DNA from: Aerococcaceae bacterium DSM 111021
Lineage (GTDB): Bacteria > Bacillota > Bacilli > Lactobacillales > Aerococcaceae
Reading direction: 5' to 3'
Assembly (NCBI GenBank): GCA_020112395.1
Contig: JACCEK010000001.1
Location: 558,001-622,000 of the forward strand
DNA: 64,000 bases
The notes under the pieces are model-generated. The model did not search any database, had not been told where the DNA came from, and saw only the letters and a program-made list of their open reading frames with translations. Every line of letters begins with the position of its first letter. Within the stretch, counting starts at the first letter, position 1. Below are positions 55,712-64,000 of the stretch, piece by piece. A program made the translations under genes and the position numbers.

Positions 55712-55740
55712 ATAATAAAATAACCAAGCTTCTTAGTCAA
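55712..55740 (-). promoter_or_regulatory. Promoter of the tdk-upp operon
   Basis: TTGACT (55735-55740), a 17-bp spacer and TATTAT (55712-55717) form a near-consensus promoter ahead of tdk. Confidence 0.75.
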
Positions 55741-55962
55741 TTACTTGTATGAAAAATTATAATAAAAACTACTTCATTGAATTTTAGGATATACTATATT
55801 AAATCCTTAATAAGAATATCATACAGTCATTATTGTTTTTTTACAATTAAGGTTCGATTTTTTTGACATTCCATTTAAAATATAACTCTTTATTTTCACC
55901 CCAATGATTGCTAAAATACTAATGTTAAAAGAGTAAGTTTACTCACCAAAGGAGAATTATTA

Positions 55963-57303
55963 ATGAGCTTTAGAAGTAATATTGCCACACATGTTGGCCG
56001 CCTATCTCGTTGGGCTCTTACTAAATTTACTGGTGGCGGAAGCAGTCTGCCAGGTAAATTAGCCCTAACGATTGACCCCGAAATACTCACTGCGTTAGGG
56101 GAAAACTATGATGTAGCTATTATCACTGGTACAAATGGTAAAACCTTAACGACTGCGTTAAGTGTATATTCATTAAATGAAGCATATCCTCACGTATTAA
56201 CAAACCCAACTGGATCTAATATGCATCAAGGTATTGTTAGTACATTCTTAGCTGCGCCCCGACTTGAAAAAAATAAAAAGGGTATCGCAGTTTTGGAAGT
56301 AGATGAGGGGTCTTTAAAACATGTTGTAAAACATATAAAACCTAAAGTTTTTATTCACACCAACGTCTTTAGAGATCAGATGGATCGTTATGGAGAAATC
56401 TATACAATCTATAAATTAATGGCTGATGCTGCTAAAGAAGTTCCAGAGGCAACAGTTATTTCTAATGCTGACTCACCTATCTTAAATTCAATTGACTTAC
56501 CAAATCCTCGCTTATACTTTGGTTTTGAAGACCAAATGGATGATGACGTGGTTCCGCATCATAACACTGACGGTATCTTATGTCCTAAATGTAACAACAC
56601 ACTAAAATATCATTCTTTAACTTACGCTAATCAAGGTAAGTACTATTGCGATCACTGTGGTTTTAAACGTCCTGCATTGGACTTCAAAGTATCAAGTTTA
56701 GATGACTTAAACTTAACTGATTCAACTTTTACAATTAATGACCATCAATTCAAAATCCCTATTGCTGGTTTATATAATATTTACAATGCTTTGGCTGCTT
56801 ACAGCTTAAGTCGCTTCTTTGACTTAACACCTGAACAGATACATAGTGGTTTCGAAAAAGCTGAACGCGTCTTTGGTCGTCAAGAAATTCTAGATATTGA
56901 GGGTAAACAAGTTTTAATTAATTTAGTTAAAAATCCTGTCGGCTTAAATCAAGTCATTGACCTTGTTGGTCTTGATAAGAACCCTTCTACTTTTATTGCC
57001 ATTTTAAATAATCATTATGCTGATGGTACTGACGTGAGTTGGATTTGGGATGGTGACTTTGAAAAGATGGCAGATTTCCCTATAGAAGCGGTCTATACTT
57101 CAGGTATGCGTAAAGAAGATATGACTAAACGTCTTGAAGTAGCGAATGTTTTCAACGGAGATATTCAACAACTAGACTCTATACAAGATGTTATTGATGC
57201 CACTCGACAAGCAACAACTGATAACGTTCATATTTTTGCAACATATACAGCCATGCTTGATTTACGCAAAGAACTTAGTCAGGCAGGCTATATAAAAAAA
57301 TAA
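55963..57303 (+). CDS. murT: Lipid II isoglutaminyl synthase, MurT subunit
   Basis: MurT activates the alpha-carboxyl of D-Glu in lipid II for amidation by GatD, giving D-isoglutamine. The 446-residue protein is a Mur-ligase homologue with the P-loop ITGTNGKTLTT, a zinc ribbon (CPKC and CDHC, about residues 207-229) and the C-terminal DUF1727 domain. AAAGGAG precedes the ATG. It is followed by gatD after 22 bp and is divergent from tdk. Confidence 0.96.
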   Translation: MSFRSNIATHVGRLSRWALTKFTGGGSSLPGKLALTIDPEILTALGENYDVAIITGTNGKTLTTALSVYSLNEAYPHVLTNPTGSNMHQGIVSTFLAAPRLEKNKKGIAVLEVDEGSLKHVVKHIKPKVFIHTNVFRDQMDRYGEIYTIYKLMADAAKEVPEATVISNADSPILNSIDLPNPRLYFGFEDQMDDDVVPHHNTDGILCPKCNNTLKYHSLTYANQGKYYCDHCGFKRPALDFKVSSLDDLNLTDSTFTINDHQFKIPIAGLYNIYNALAAYSLSRFFDLTPEQIHSGFEKAERVFGRQEILDIEGKQVLINLVKNPVGLNQVIDLVGLDKNPSTFIAILNNHYADGTDVSWIWDGDFEKMADFPIEAVYTSGMRKEDMTKRLEVANVFNGDIQQLDSIQDVIDATRQATTDNVHIFATYTAMLDLRKELSQAGYIKK

Positions 57304-57325
57304 TCCTAAGAAAAGAGCAGCCTTT

Positions 57326-57973
57326 ATGAAAACAATTCGAATATGTCACTTATATGGGAACTTGATGAATACTTACGGTGATAATGGAAACTTGCTCATG
57401 CTTCAGCACTACGCAAAAGAAGCTGGATATGACATCGTCACTACAATGATAAGTCTTAATGATGATTTTTCAGCTGATGATTATGATCTAGTATTCTTTG
57501 GTGGCGGACAAGATTATGAACAAAAAGTCGTTTCTCAAGATTTACCGCGTATTCGCGATGAAATAGCTAAGTACATTGAAGGTGACGGTGTAATGCTTAC
57601 TATCTGTGGAGGCTTTCAATTATTGGGACAATATTATATCAATGCCGCTGGTGAAAAATTAGAAGGCATGAAAATATTATCCCATCACACTGAGAGACAA
57701 ATTAATTCCCGTTTTATAGGTGACATTGAAATTTACGATGAGATTAATAACAAAACGTATTATGGTTTTGAAAACCACAATGGTGTTACTCACTTAGGCG
57801 ATGACTTGAAACCTTTAGGTCGTGTTGTTTCAGGTAATGGTAACAATGGTGTCGATAAGACAGAAGGTGTTCGTTACAAAAATACATTTGGATCTTATTT
57901 CCACGGCCCCCTACTCGTCCGCAATGAATGGCTTGCTAAACATATTATTGATTTAGTTATACAAAACAAATAA
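57326..57973 (+). CDS. gatD: Lipid II isoglutaminyl synthase, GatD glutaminase subunit
   Basis: GatD releases ammonia from glutamine for MurT. The 215-residue class I amidotransferase-like protein has nucleophile C94 (LTICGGFQLLG) and a histidine in YFHGPLL. The start lies after AAAAGAGCAG, a moderate ribosome binding site. It closes the murT-gatD operon before a strong terminator. Confidence 0.96.
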   Translation: MKTIRICHLYGNLMNTYGDNGNLLMLQHYAKEAGYDIVTTMISLNDDFSADDYDLVFFGGGQDYEQKVVSQDLPRIRDEIAKYIEGDGVMLTICGGFQLLGQYYINAAGEKLEGMKILSHHTERQINSRFIGDIEIYDEINNKTYYGFENHNGVTHLGDDLKPLGRVVSGNGNNGVDKTEGVRYKNTFGSYFHGPLLVRNEWLAKHIIDLVIQNK

Positions 57974-58020
57974 ACACACATCACCCACTTCTAAAGTCTA
58001 AGTGGGTGATGTGTGTTTTG
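57973..58020 (+). terminator. Intrinsic terminator after gatD
   Basis: An 18-bp stem (57973-57990 with 58000-58017) around a 9-base loop ends in TTTT. Confidence 0.88.
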
Positions 58021-58060
58021 CTTAGCTTCCTACTAAAAAATATATGTCTTAATACAACTC

Positions 58061-58114
58061 AAAAAACCGTGAGTCTTTAGAGAATATTAATTCTCTAATG
58101 GCTCACGGTTTTTT
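58061..58114 (-). terminator. Terminator after pepF, symmetric
   Basis: AAAACCGTGAG/CTCACGGTTTT forms the base and TTAGAGAAT/ATTCTCTAA the top of a long interrupted hairpin with A and T runs on both sides, eight bases from the pepF stop. It also backs up the gatD terminator. Confidence 0.85.
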
Positions 58115-58122
58115 ACAAGTAA

Positions 58123-59874
58123 TTATTTATCTGACATTAATTTGTTAGTGATAGTTTCAAATTGATCAATATACTCGACAAATGTATCTAAAGATTTCTC
58201 CCAGAAAGCAACGTCTGTTACATCGATATTCATTACTTTCGCAGTATCTTCAACTGTTGATACTGTTGTTAACTTTAATAATTCATCGTAGCGCTCTACA
58301 AATCCTTCAGGTTGTTGTTCATAGATTGAATACAATCCTCTAGCAAATAATCCACCGAATGCATACGGGAAATTGTAGAAACTTAATCCCGCTGAATAGT
58401 AATGACCTTTATTGACCCACATATATGGATGTAAATAGTTTGAATCTAGGCCATCACCATAAGCTTCTAACTGAGCTTCTTTCATTAGCTCTTCAAGTTG
58501 TTGGCTGAATAAGAATGTGTCTTCCTTAGCTTCAAACACTTTTGATTCGAAATAATAACGCGAATAAATATCTACGATAATCTGAGTTGTATCTTGTAAC
58601 AATGATTCAATCAATGCAAGTTTTTCTACTTCGTCATTCGTATTGTTTAATAAATCATTCATAATTAATGTTTCATTAAATGTTGATGCAGTTTCAGCTA
58701 CTGGCATTGAATATGACCAATTTAAAGGCTTATGAGATTGAATGATAGATCCGTGATATGCGTGTCCCAATTCGTGGGCCATCGTGATAACACTAGAAAG
58801 TGAACCATCGAAGTTAGTCATAATACGTGATTGACCAATAAACGGTAAGTTTGAACAGAACGCTCCACCACGTTTACCTTTTCTTGGAATAAAATCAACA
58901 TAATCATTCTCATAGAATGTAGCTACTAAATCAGCTAACTTGTCAGAAAAAGGTCTAAAGTGATCCACTAAATAGTCCCCAGATTCCTCAACCGTGAATT
59001 GTTGACTTGTCTCGCCCATTGGAGCAAATAAATCATAAAATGGCAACCCATTCTCATGTCCTAAATATGTCGCTTTTTGTTTTAAATAACGTCTGAATTC
59101 AGGTAGATACTTTTTAATTGCTGTGATTAAACTCTCTAGAGTACGTCGGTCCATACGTGATTTTTGTAAAGTTTCATCCAAAGGTGACTCGTAGCCACGA
59201 AGCGAAGAAGTTGTTAAAACTTGTTGCTTAATATTATTTAAGGAAAAAGCAATTGGATCTTTAATTTTGTTATACATATCAAGTTCAGCATGATAGGCTT
59301 TTTTACGAATATCTTGATTAGCATCATAAGCTAGGTTTCGAATTTCACTCAATGTGAATGTCTTACCTTCAACATCTGTCTCTACAGTTGAAGTTAAGAA
59401 AGTGTGTAAGTTAGACCACGCACTCGCACCCGAAATATTCATTTTAGAAATCACTGCTTCAGTCTCTTCGTCTAATAAATGCGCTGCTTCTTCTTTAAGT
59501 TCTTTAAACGCAAACGTATATTCTGACAACTCACTATCTTGAGTGATATCAGATGTTACACTTCCTAAAAAACGATCTAATAGAATTTGGCTTTTCGTTA
59601 ACTCAGATAAGATTTGTGAATATTGGCCTCGATAGTTCGTTGATATTTCATCCGTCGTATTTGTCGATAAAGTCAAACTAATATAAGCTCCAATACGTCG
59701 TGCTGTAATTAATAAGTCTTCTTTAAATTTCACAGCTGCTTTAATCGATTCAAGATTATCTTTCAAACTTAATTCTGAAAAATCTTCTTTGAATTGATTT
59801 AATTTCTTCCAGTCTGCTTTAAAATCTTCACTTTCATAACTCACATATAAATCATCTAATTGCCATTCATACAT
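58123..59874 (-). CDS. pepF: Oligoendopeptidase F
   Basis: PepF is a cytoplasmic M3B metallopeptidase that cuts oligopeptides of about 7-17 residues. The 583-residue protein contains the zinc motif HELGH in MAHELGHAYHGS with the downstream glutamate region ETASTFNETL. Length is normal. It follows the DUF554 gene by 31 bp and appears to end an operon that starts with the AI-2E-family gene. Confidence 0.95.
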   Translation of the reverse strand: MYEWQLDDLYVSYESEDFKADWKKLNQFKEDFSELSLKDNLESIKAAVKFKEDLLITARRIGAYISLTLSTNTTDEISTNYRGQYSQILSELTKSQILLDRFLGSVTSDITQDSELSEYTFAFKELKEEAAHLLDEETEAVISKMNISGASAWSNLHTFLTSTVETDVEGKTFTLSEIRNLAYDANQDIRKKAYHAELDMYNKIKDPIAFSLNNIKQQVLTTSSLRGYESPLDETLQKSRMDRRTLESLITAIKKYLPEFRRYLKQKATYLGHENGLPFYDLFAPMGETSQQFTVEESGDYLVDHFRPFSDKLADLVATFYENDYVDFIPRKGKRGGAFCSNLPFIGQSRIMTNFDGSLSSVITMAHELGHAYHGSIIQSHKPLNWSYSMPVAETASTFNETLIMNDLLNNTNDEVEKLALIESLLQDTTQIIVDIYSRYYFESKVFEAKEDTFLFSQQLEELMKEAQLEAYGDGLDSNYLHPYMWVNKGHYYSAGLSFYNFPYAFGGLFARGLYSIYEQQPEGFVERYDELLKLTTVSTVEDTAKVMNIDVTDVAFWEKSLDTFVEYIDQFETITNKLMSDK

Positions 59875-59905
59875 TTTTTAACGCCCTTTCTTCAATCACT
59901 TTCTA

Positions 59906-60586
59906 TTATAAAAACATCATGAGAAACACTGGTAAAATAATCGCTGGTACAAAATTCATAATCTTGAACTTAGTAACATCAATCATATTTAAACCTAAGC
60001 CTACAAGTAGGACTGATCCTACACATATAATTTCTGTAACAACGTCTGCGGGTAACCAAGGTTCTAATAGACCTGCAAAAAGAATAATACTTCCTTGTAT
60101 AAAGAGAACCGGAATGGCTGACAAGGCCACTCCAATACCTAGTGACGATGCTAACAAGACTGAGGTAATTCCGTCTAGAATACTTTTAGTATAAAGTGTT
60201 GTGTTATCACCAACCAAGCCACTTTCTAACGAACCAACAATTGCCATCGATCCGATACAAAAAATCATGGCCGCACTAATCATACCGTGAGAAAGGTCTC
60301 CGTATTTTGTACTACCTTTACTCACTTTTTGCTCCAATTTATTGATGCCAGTCAATACACGGCGATCAATATCAATCCATTCTCCAATTAATGTACCAAT
60401 AACAATACTTAAAATCATAACCATTGTGTTATTTCCTTGAATAGCTCCAGCTATTCCAATGGATAGTACGCATAGTCCAACTGCTTGCATCAAACTTGTC
60501 TGTACTCGTTTGGGTATTCCAGAACGAATTTGAACTCCAATCACAGAACAAATGATAATTATTATTGCATTTACTAGTGCTCCCAT
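59906..60586 (-). CDS. DUF554-family membrane protein
   Basis: The 226-residue protein has about six to seven membrane helices and the family features VQTSLMQAVGLCVLSIGIAGA, GTLIGEWIDIDRR and SKGSTKYGDLSHGMISAAMIFCIGSMAIVGSL. YdfK/YqgA-type proteins are suspected transporters but are uncharacterised. It sits between a lipoprotein gene and pepF. Confidence 0.88.
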   Translation of the reverse strand: MGALVNAIIIIICSVIGVQIRSGIPKRVQTSLMQAVGLCVLSIGIAGAIQGNNTMVMILSIVIGTLIGEWIDIDRRVLTGINKLEQKVSKGSTKYGDLSHGMISAAMIFCIGSMAIVGSLESGLVGDNTTLYTKSILDGITSVLLASSLGIGVALSAIPVLFIQGSIILFAGLLEPWLPADVVTEIICVGSVLLVGLGLNMIDVTKFKIMNFVPAIILPVFLMMFL

Positions 60587-60614
60587 TGAACATCTCCTAC
60601 TTTAAAAATCATTA

Positions 60615-62090
60615 TTATTCCATTGATTCATCTGCTGATAGAGTTTCACTTTCTTGAGTCTCATCTTCATCAAGTTCACTCTCTTCAGTTTGATCAGGAT
60701 TATCACTTACAATTTCTAATTCTTCATTAATATATTTTATTAAGCTTGGTGTCCAACTAAAATCAAAGTAATGAATTAACTCATCTGTTGATTCGAGGCT
60801 ATCCACCTCTTGAGCAATATCATCTTCCTCATCTATAGCAACTTCAACTTCATGTTTTACTGGCGTGTTGACTGCTATATAGATTGGTTCTCCTTGCCAA
60901 GTTTCTTGATAGCGTAGTTTGTCTAAGGCAAATGTTTTGATTGTTGTATAACTATCACCTGGCTCTAATACAGTTCCGTTGTAATCATTGATTAACACAT
61001 AATCACTATTAATCGCATCATCACCAATTTGTAAAGTTGCAATTCCATCTACTGGAAGAAGTTTATTCTCACTGTTATTTGTTATCTCATATTCAATTGA
61101 GACAATGACTTGGCCATAGCCAAAGTTTTGAAAGTTTTCTTCATATATATCTCTTGGTTCAAAGTCACTTATTTCAGCACGGAGTAACTCAACGGACACA
61201 TCATTATCTTCATCTTCACTCACCTGATTAAGTTCTTCCTTAGCTAAGATTGTTTTATTTCCCCACCACTCTGATGATAGACGATCTTGAATCATTTGAT
61301 TATTTTCAGATAATTGAGTCTGAGTTTCTTCATCTAAAGGCAAGTGGAGAATCCGCTCATCGCCTAACAAACTCGCTCCTACACCCGAAATAGCATCCGC
61401 ATCAGATTGAGGAGGAACAACTGTCAAATAGACATTCCCTAATTCAGAAGCTTCTTCCCATTCATCCTGACCAAAACTATAAATTATATAACCATTTACT
61501 GTTCTACTTGGCCCTATTTCACCATTATTTTGTTCTAAAATCTTAGTTAAGTCTCCACTTCGTGATGGATATAAAGCTGATGATGGATGCATCTGTACAT
61601 CACCCGACTGGTAACTCATGCGTAAGCCTTCAATCGGATAGTAGATTGTTTCGTCTGTTAAGTTTGTAATTGCTACTTCCATCAGAACGACTGCTCCTGG
61701 ATTTTCTTCATAATTAAACTCACTTATTACAGATTCAGCTGCCTTTTCAACTTCGTATACTTGCATATTACCAACACTCAATTGAAAATTATTTTGTGTT
61801 TGAATAAATGATTCATTAATACTAAAGAATACTTCATCAGCAATCGTTAAATCTTCGCTTGCACTCAAGTCCGCAATAACTTGGCTAAATTCAGGAACAA
61901 ATCGTTGATCTATCACTGTAGTATTTTCATTATCCTCATCTATAGGCGGTTCTAAATCTGTTACAACTTGATTCTGGTCTTGTTCAGATGCTACTGCTTC
62001 GTTTGATTCTTCAATCTTGCCACAACCGACAAGGAAAATGGCTACGACAAATGCTAGCCATGTGACTTTGCTTAATTTAATTTTATTCAT
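60615..62090 (-). CDS. Secreted lipoprotein with two beta-rich repeats (DUF5068/DUF4352-like)
   Basis: The 491-residue product starts MNKIKLSKVTWLAFVVA and has the lipobox LVGC (cysteine near residue 23), an acidic linker, then two similar beta-sandwich segments. These are about 130-240 (VVLMEVAITNLTDETIYYPIEG) and about 310-410 (VSIEYEITNNSENKLLPVDG), each with the pattern of Ig-like lipoproteins in Firmicutes. A very acidic tail follows. The ATG at 62088-62090 has AAGG upstream; the frame opens 12 codons earlier. Role is unknown. Confidence 0.75.
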   Translation of the reverse strand: MNKIKLSKVTWLAFVVAIFLVGCGKIEESNEAVASEQDQNQVVTDLEPPIDEDNENTTVIDQRFVPEFSQVIADLSASEDLTIADEVFFSINESFIQTQNNFQLSVGNMQVYEVEKAAESVISEFNYEENPGAVVLMEVAITNLTDETIYYPIEGLRMSYQSGDVQMHPSSALYPSRSGDLTKILEQNNGEIGPSRTVNGYIIYSFGQDEWEEASELGNVYLTVVPPQSDADAISGVGASLLGDERILHLPLDEETQTQLSENNQMIQDRLSSEWWGNKTILAKEELNQVSEDEDNDVSVELLRAEISDFEPRDIYEENFQNFGYGQVIVSIEYEITNNSENKLLPVDGIATLQIGDDAINSDYVLINDYNGTVLEPGDSYTTIKTFALDKLRYQETWQGEPIYIAVNTPVKHEVEVAIDEEDDIAQEVDSLESTDELIHYFDFSWTPSLIKYINEELEIVSDNPDQTEESELDEDETQESETLSADESME

Positions 62091-62103
62091 ATACTTCAAC
62101 CTT

Positions 62104-63318
62104 TTAATTTTTTTCTTTTTCTTCACTTGGTGTTGCTATAACTTCTGTGTCTAATGGCACCAATTCGTATTCTTCTTCAAACAATCCGGATGATTCGCGG
62201 AATGTTTTATACAATTCTGTTGCAATCACTTTAATAACTGCGTAACCAGGCACACCTAATATAACCCCCGATAAACCGAATAATCGTCCTGCTCCTAATA
62301 GAACTAAAAGGATGGTCACAGGATGTATTTTTAAATTATTCCCTAAGATTTGAGGTGATACAAAACGTCCTTCAAGCAATTGTTCAATAGCTACAACAAT
62401 CACCACTTTTATAAACATATATGGGGATATCAAAAGCCCAATAATTAATGCGGGAACGACTGCCATGATTGATCCTAAATAAGGGATAATATTAAATATC
62501 CCTGCTATTACAGATAGTGATATAGCATAATCTAAACCGATAATTGAATAGCCAATTGCGAATATAAAACCAACGACTAAAGCAACTAAAATCTGTCCTC
62601 GTATATACTGAGATATTTGATAGTTCGACTGGAATAAAATCCGTCGTACTTTCGGCCGGTACTTATCAGGTACATGGTATAAAATATATTGGGGTATTTT
62701 ATAACCTTCTAGTAGCAAATAATACAGTAGAACAGGCATCGTAATTAATCCTGTTACAACTTGTGCTACTGTTCCTATAACACTTCCTAATCCGCCAAAT
62801 GTCGAGGTAATAATTGTATTCAACTGGTCTGTAACATTGTTCCAATCAATATTTCTAAAGTATTCTACTATATTTGGATCGAATAGTCCCCATTCTATTT
62901 CAATTGGGAACGATTCTATCGTTCTAGCAAACGATTCTTGGTAATTTGGAATATTACCTACAAATGCTGTAGCTTGCTCTTGAAGCAATGGGATTAATGT
63001 CGAAATCCCCCAACTAATAAGTGCGATAATAATAATAAAGATAATCCATATCGATATATTTCTCGAAAGACCTCTTTGCATTAATTTCGTTACGAAAGGA
63101 TAAAACAGATAATATAATATCCCTGCAGCAATAATAGGAAATGCAACTAAATTTACAAATGTAACTATCGGGGTAAACAGATAGGAAACACGTGTAAATA
63201 ATAAAATTATTAATAAAATTAACAGTGTGTTAAATAAGAAAATAACAAACTGATTGTTCAAAAACTGACTAACAAACCAACTCTCTTTGCGCTTTTGGTT
63301 CTGTTTATTATCTGTCAT
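62104..63318 (-). CDS. AI-2E-family transporter-like permease
   Basis: The 404-residue protein belongs to the AI-2E family (PF01594), named for a possible role in autoinducer-2 export; some members are ion antiporters. It has about seven to eight membrane helices, a large cytoplasmic or outer loop (about 110-165) and the family stretch FNIIPYLGSIMAVVPALIIGL. The ATG at 63316-63318 (MTDNKQ) is eight bases from GGAG; a GTG three codons earlier is less well spaced. Confidence 0.88.
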   Translation of the reverse strand: MTDNKQNQKRKESWFVSQFLNNQFVIFLFNTLLILLIILLFTRVSYLFTPIVTFVNLVAFPIIAAGILYYLFYPFVTKLMQRGLSRNISIWIIFIIIIALISWGISTLIPLLQEQATAFVGNIPNYQESFARTIESFPIEIEWGLFDPNIVEYFRNIDWNNVTDQLNTIITSTFGGLGSVIGTVAQVVTGLITMPVLLYYLLLEGYKIPQYILYHVPDKYRPKVRRILFQSNYQISQYIRGQILVALVVGFIFAIGYSIIGLDYAISLSVIAGIFNIIPYLGSIMAVVPALIIGLLISPYMFIKVVIVVAIEQLLEGRFVSPQILGNNLKIHPVTILLVLLGAGRLFGLSGVILGVPGYAVIKVIATELYKTFRESSGLFEEEYELVPLDTEVIATPSEEKEKN

Positions 63319-63412
63319 AAAATTCACTCCAATGACTTAAGATAATGATATTTTAACACACTCATAATAAAAAAACTCAAGAATCTAATTCATACATGAA
63401 TTTCGTCATCTA

Positions 63413-63421
63413 TGCTATACT
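63413..63421 (+). promoter_or_regulatory. Extended -10 promoter of the lactonase gene
   Basis: TGC followed by TATACT (63416-63421) lies 30 bp upstream of the start; the -35 is weak. Confidence 0.5.
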
Positions 63422-63451
63422 TTATGTATTAATATACTGGGAGGAAATCAA

Positions 63452-64000
63452 ATGACTCAATCATTTATTTTAGGTGGATATACAAAACGAGATAATAAAG
63501 GAATTCATAATGTTGAATTCGATCCAAAAGAAGGAACTTTTTCTACACCAAGTTTAATTAGCGAATTAAACGGTCCTACTTTTGTTGCTTTATCTAAAGC
63601 AAAAGACTTACTTTTTGCAATCCACAAAGAAGGTGACAAAGGTGGAATTGTTGCTTTCAAAAAGAAAGATGCTAATACTTGGGATAAACTAGCTAGTGGA
63701 TACGGCGATAATGGTAGTGGTTGTCATGTAAGCTATCGTGAGAGTAGCCAAACAATCTACGTATCAAATTATCACGCTGGAGTTGTAGATGTATTCAAGT
63801 TGGATGGTGAGGAATTAACTGTTGTGCAAACTGTAGAACATTCAGGCTCAAGTGTTCATAAAAACCAAGATGCATCTCATGTTCACTATGCTGACTTCAA
63901 TGATGGACAAACTTTATTATTTGTTTGTGACCTAGGTACAGACTACGTAACAACATATGACATTGCAGAAGATGGGACACTTACACATTCTAGTGAGATT
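63452..64000 (+). CDS. Lactonase family protein, 6-phosphogluconolactonase type (3' end off window)
   Basis: The 183 visible codons begin MTQSFILGGYTKRDNKGIHNVEFD and show beta-propeller repeats with GCHVSYRES, YVSNYHAG and HVHYADFNDG, features of the YkgB/Pgl lactonase family (about 340 residues). It probably hydrolyses 6-phosphogluconolactone in the oxidative pentose phosphate route. GGGAGG precedes the ATG. About half the protein lies beyond base 64000. Confidence 0.9.
   Translation, partial: MTQSFILGGYTKRDNKGIHNVEFDPKEGTFSTPSLISELNGPTFVALSKAKDLLFAIHKEGDKGGIVAFKKKDANTWDKLASGYGDNGSGCHVSYRESSQTIYVSNYHAGVVDVFKLDGEELTVVQTVEHSGSSVHKNQDASHVHYADFNDGQTLLFVCDLGTDYVTTYDIAEDGTLTHSSEI

Overview
The window looks like a chromosomal segment of a low-GC Gram-positive bacterium of the order Lactobacillales, probably the Aerococcaceae/Carnobacteriaceae side. 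The evidence is a tdk-prfA-prmC-tsaC-glyA-upp operon, DUF3397 beside mraZ, an epuA-type gene beside murA, T-box leaders, mevalonate genes (mvaS, mvaA), EzrA, DivIVA, MurT/GatD and strong AGGAGG ribosome binding sites. An mbl-type actin gene suggests a rod or ovoid cell. The taxonomic placement is inference from gene content and not from any search.

Layout. 1-4.1 kb: ezrA (cut by the window edge), a solitary BMP-family binding protein, and rpsD with a structured leader. 4.1-8.4 kb: two paralogous polar amino-acid uptake units, each behind its own T-box; one has a fused binding protein-permease plus ATPase, the other has split binding protein and permease and no ATPase. 8.4-13.2 kb: a 238-bp element with 15-bp terminal inverted repeats, mtnN, a tail-anchored protein, a Nudix hydrolase and the xpaC-telA pair. 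13.2-17 kb: a very AT-rich accessory islet with an Rgg-type regulator, a secreted 161-aa protein, small peptide genes and a decayed second rgg. 17-19.6 kb: an IS21-family element that split an intrinsic terminator. 19.6-24.8 kb: an ABC-2 exporter and its NarL-type two-component system, with a candidate operator. 24.9-43.7 kb: ileS (T-box), divIVA, ylmH, ylmG and a large dcw cluster (ftsZ, ftsA, divIB, murG, murD, mraY, murE, PBP, ftsL, rsmH, mraZ). 44.1-47 kb: epuA, mbl, murA, DUF1146. 47.4-49.9 kb: mvaS, mvaA. 50.2-55.7 kb: upp, glyA, tsaC, prmC, prfA, tdk. 56-58 kb: murT, gatD. 58.1-63.3 kb: pepF, DUF554, a lipoprotein and an AI-2E-family permease. 63.4 kb to the end: a lactonase-family gene cut by the edge.

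Most of the window serves envelope growth and division. MurA makes the first committed precursor, MurD/MurE/MraY/MurG extend it to lipid II, MurT/GatD amidate it, the dcw PBP polymer-crosslinks it, and FtsZ/FtsA/FtsL/DivIB/EzrA/DivIVA/Mbl place the work. The mevalonate genes feed undecaprenyl carrier synthesis.

The parts most worth following up are the Rgg islet with its peptide-sized ORFs, the duplicated T-box transporters, the 238-bp inverted-repeat element and the IS21 insertion into a terminator. No tRNA, rRNA, CRISPR array, prophage or replication origin was seen.
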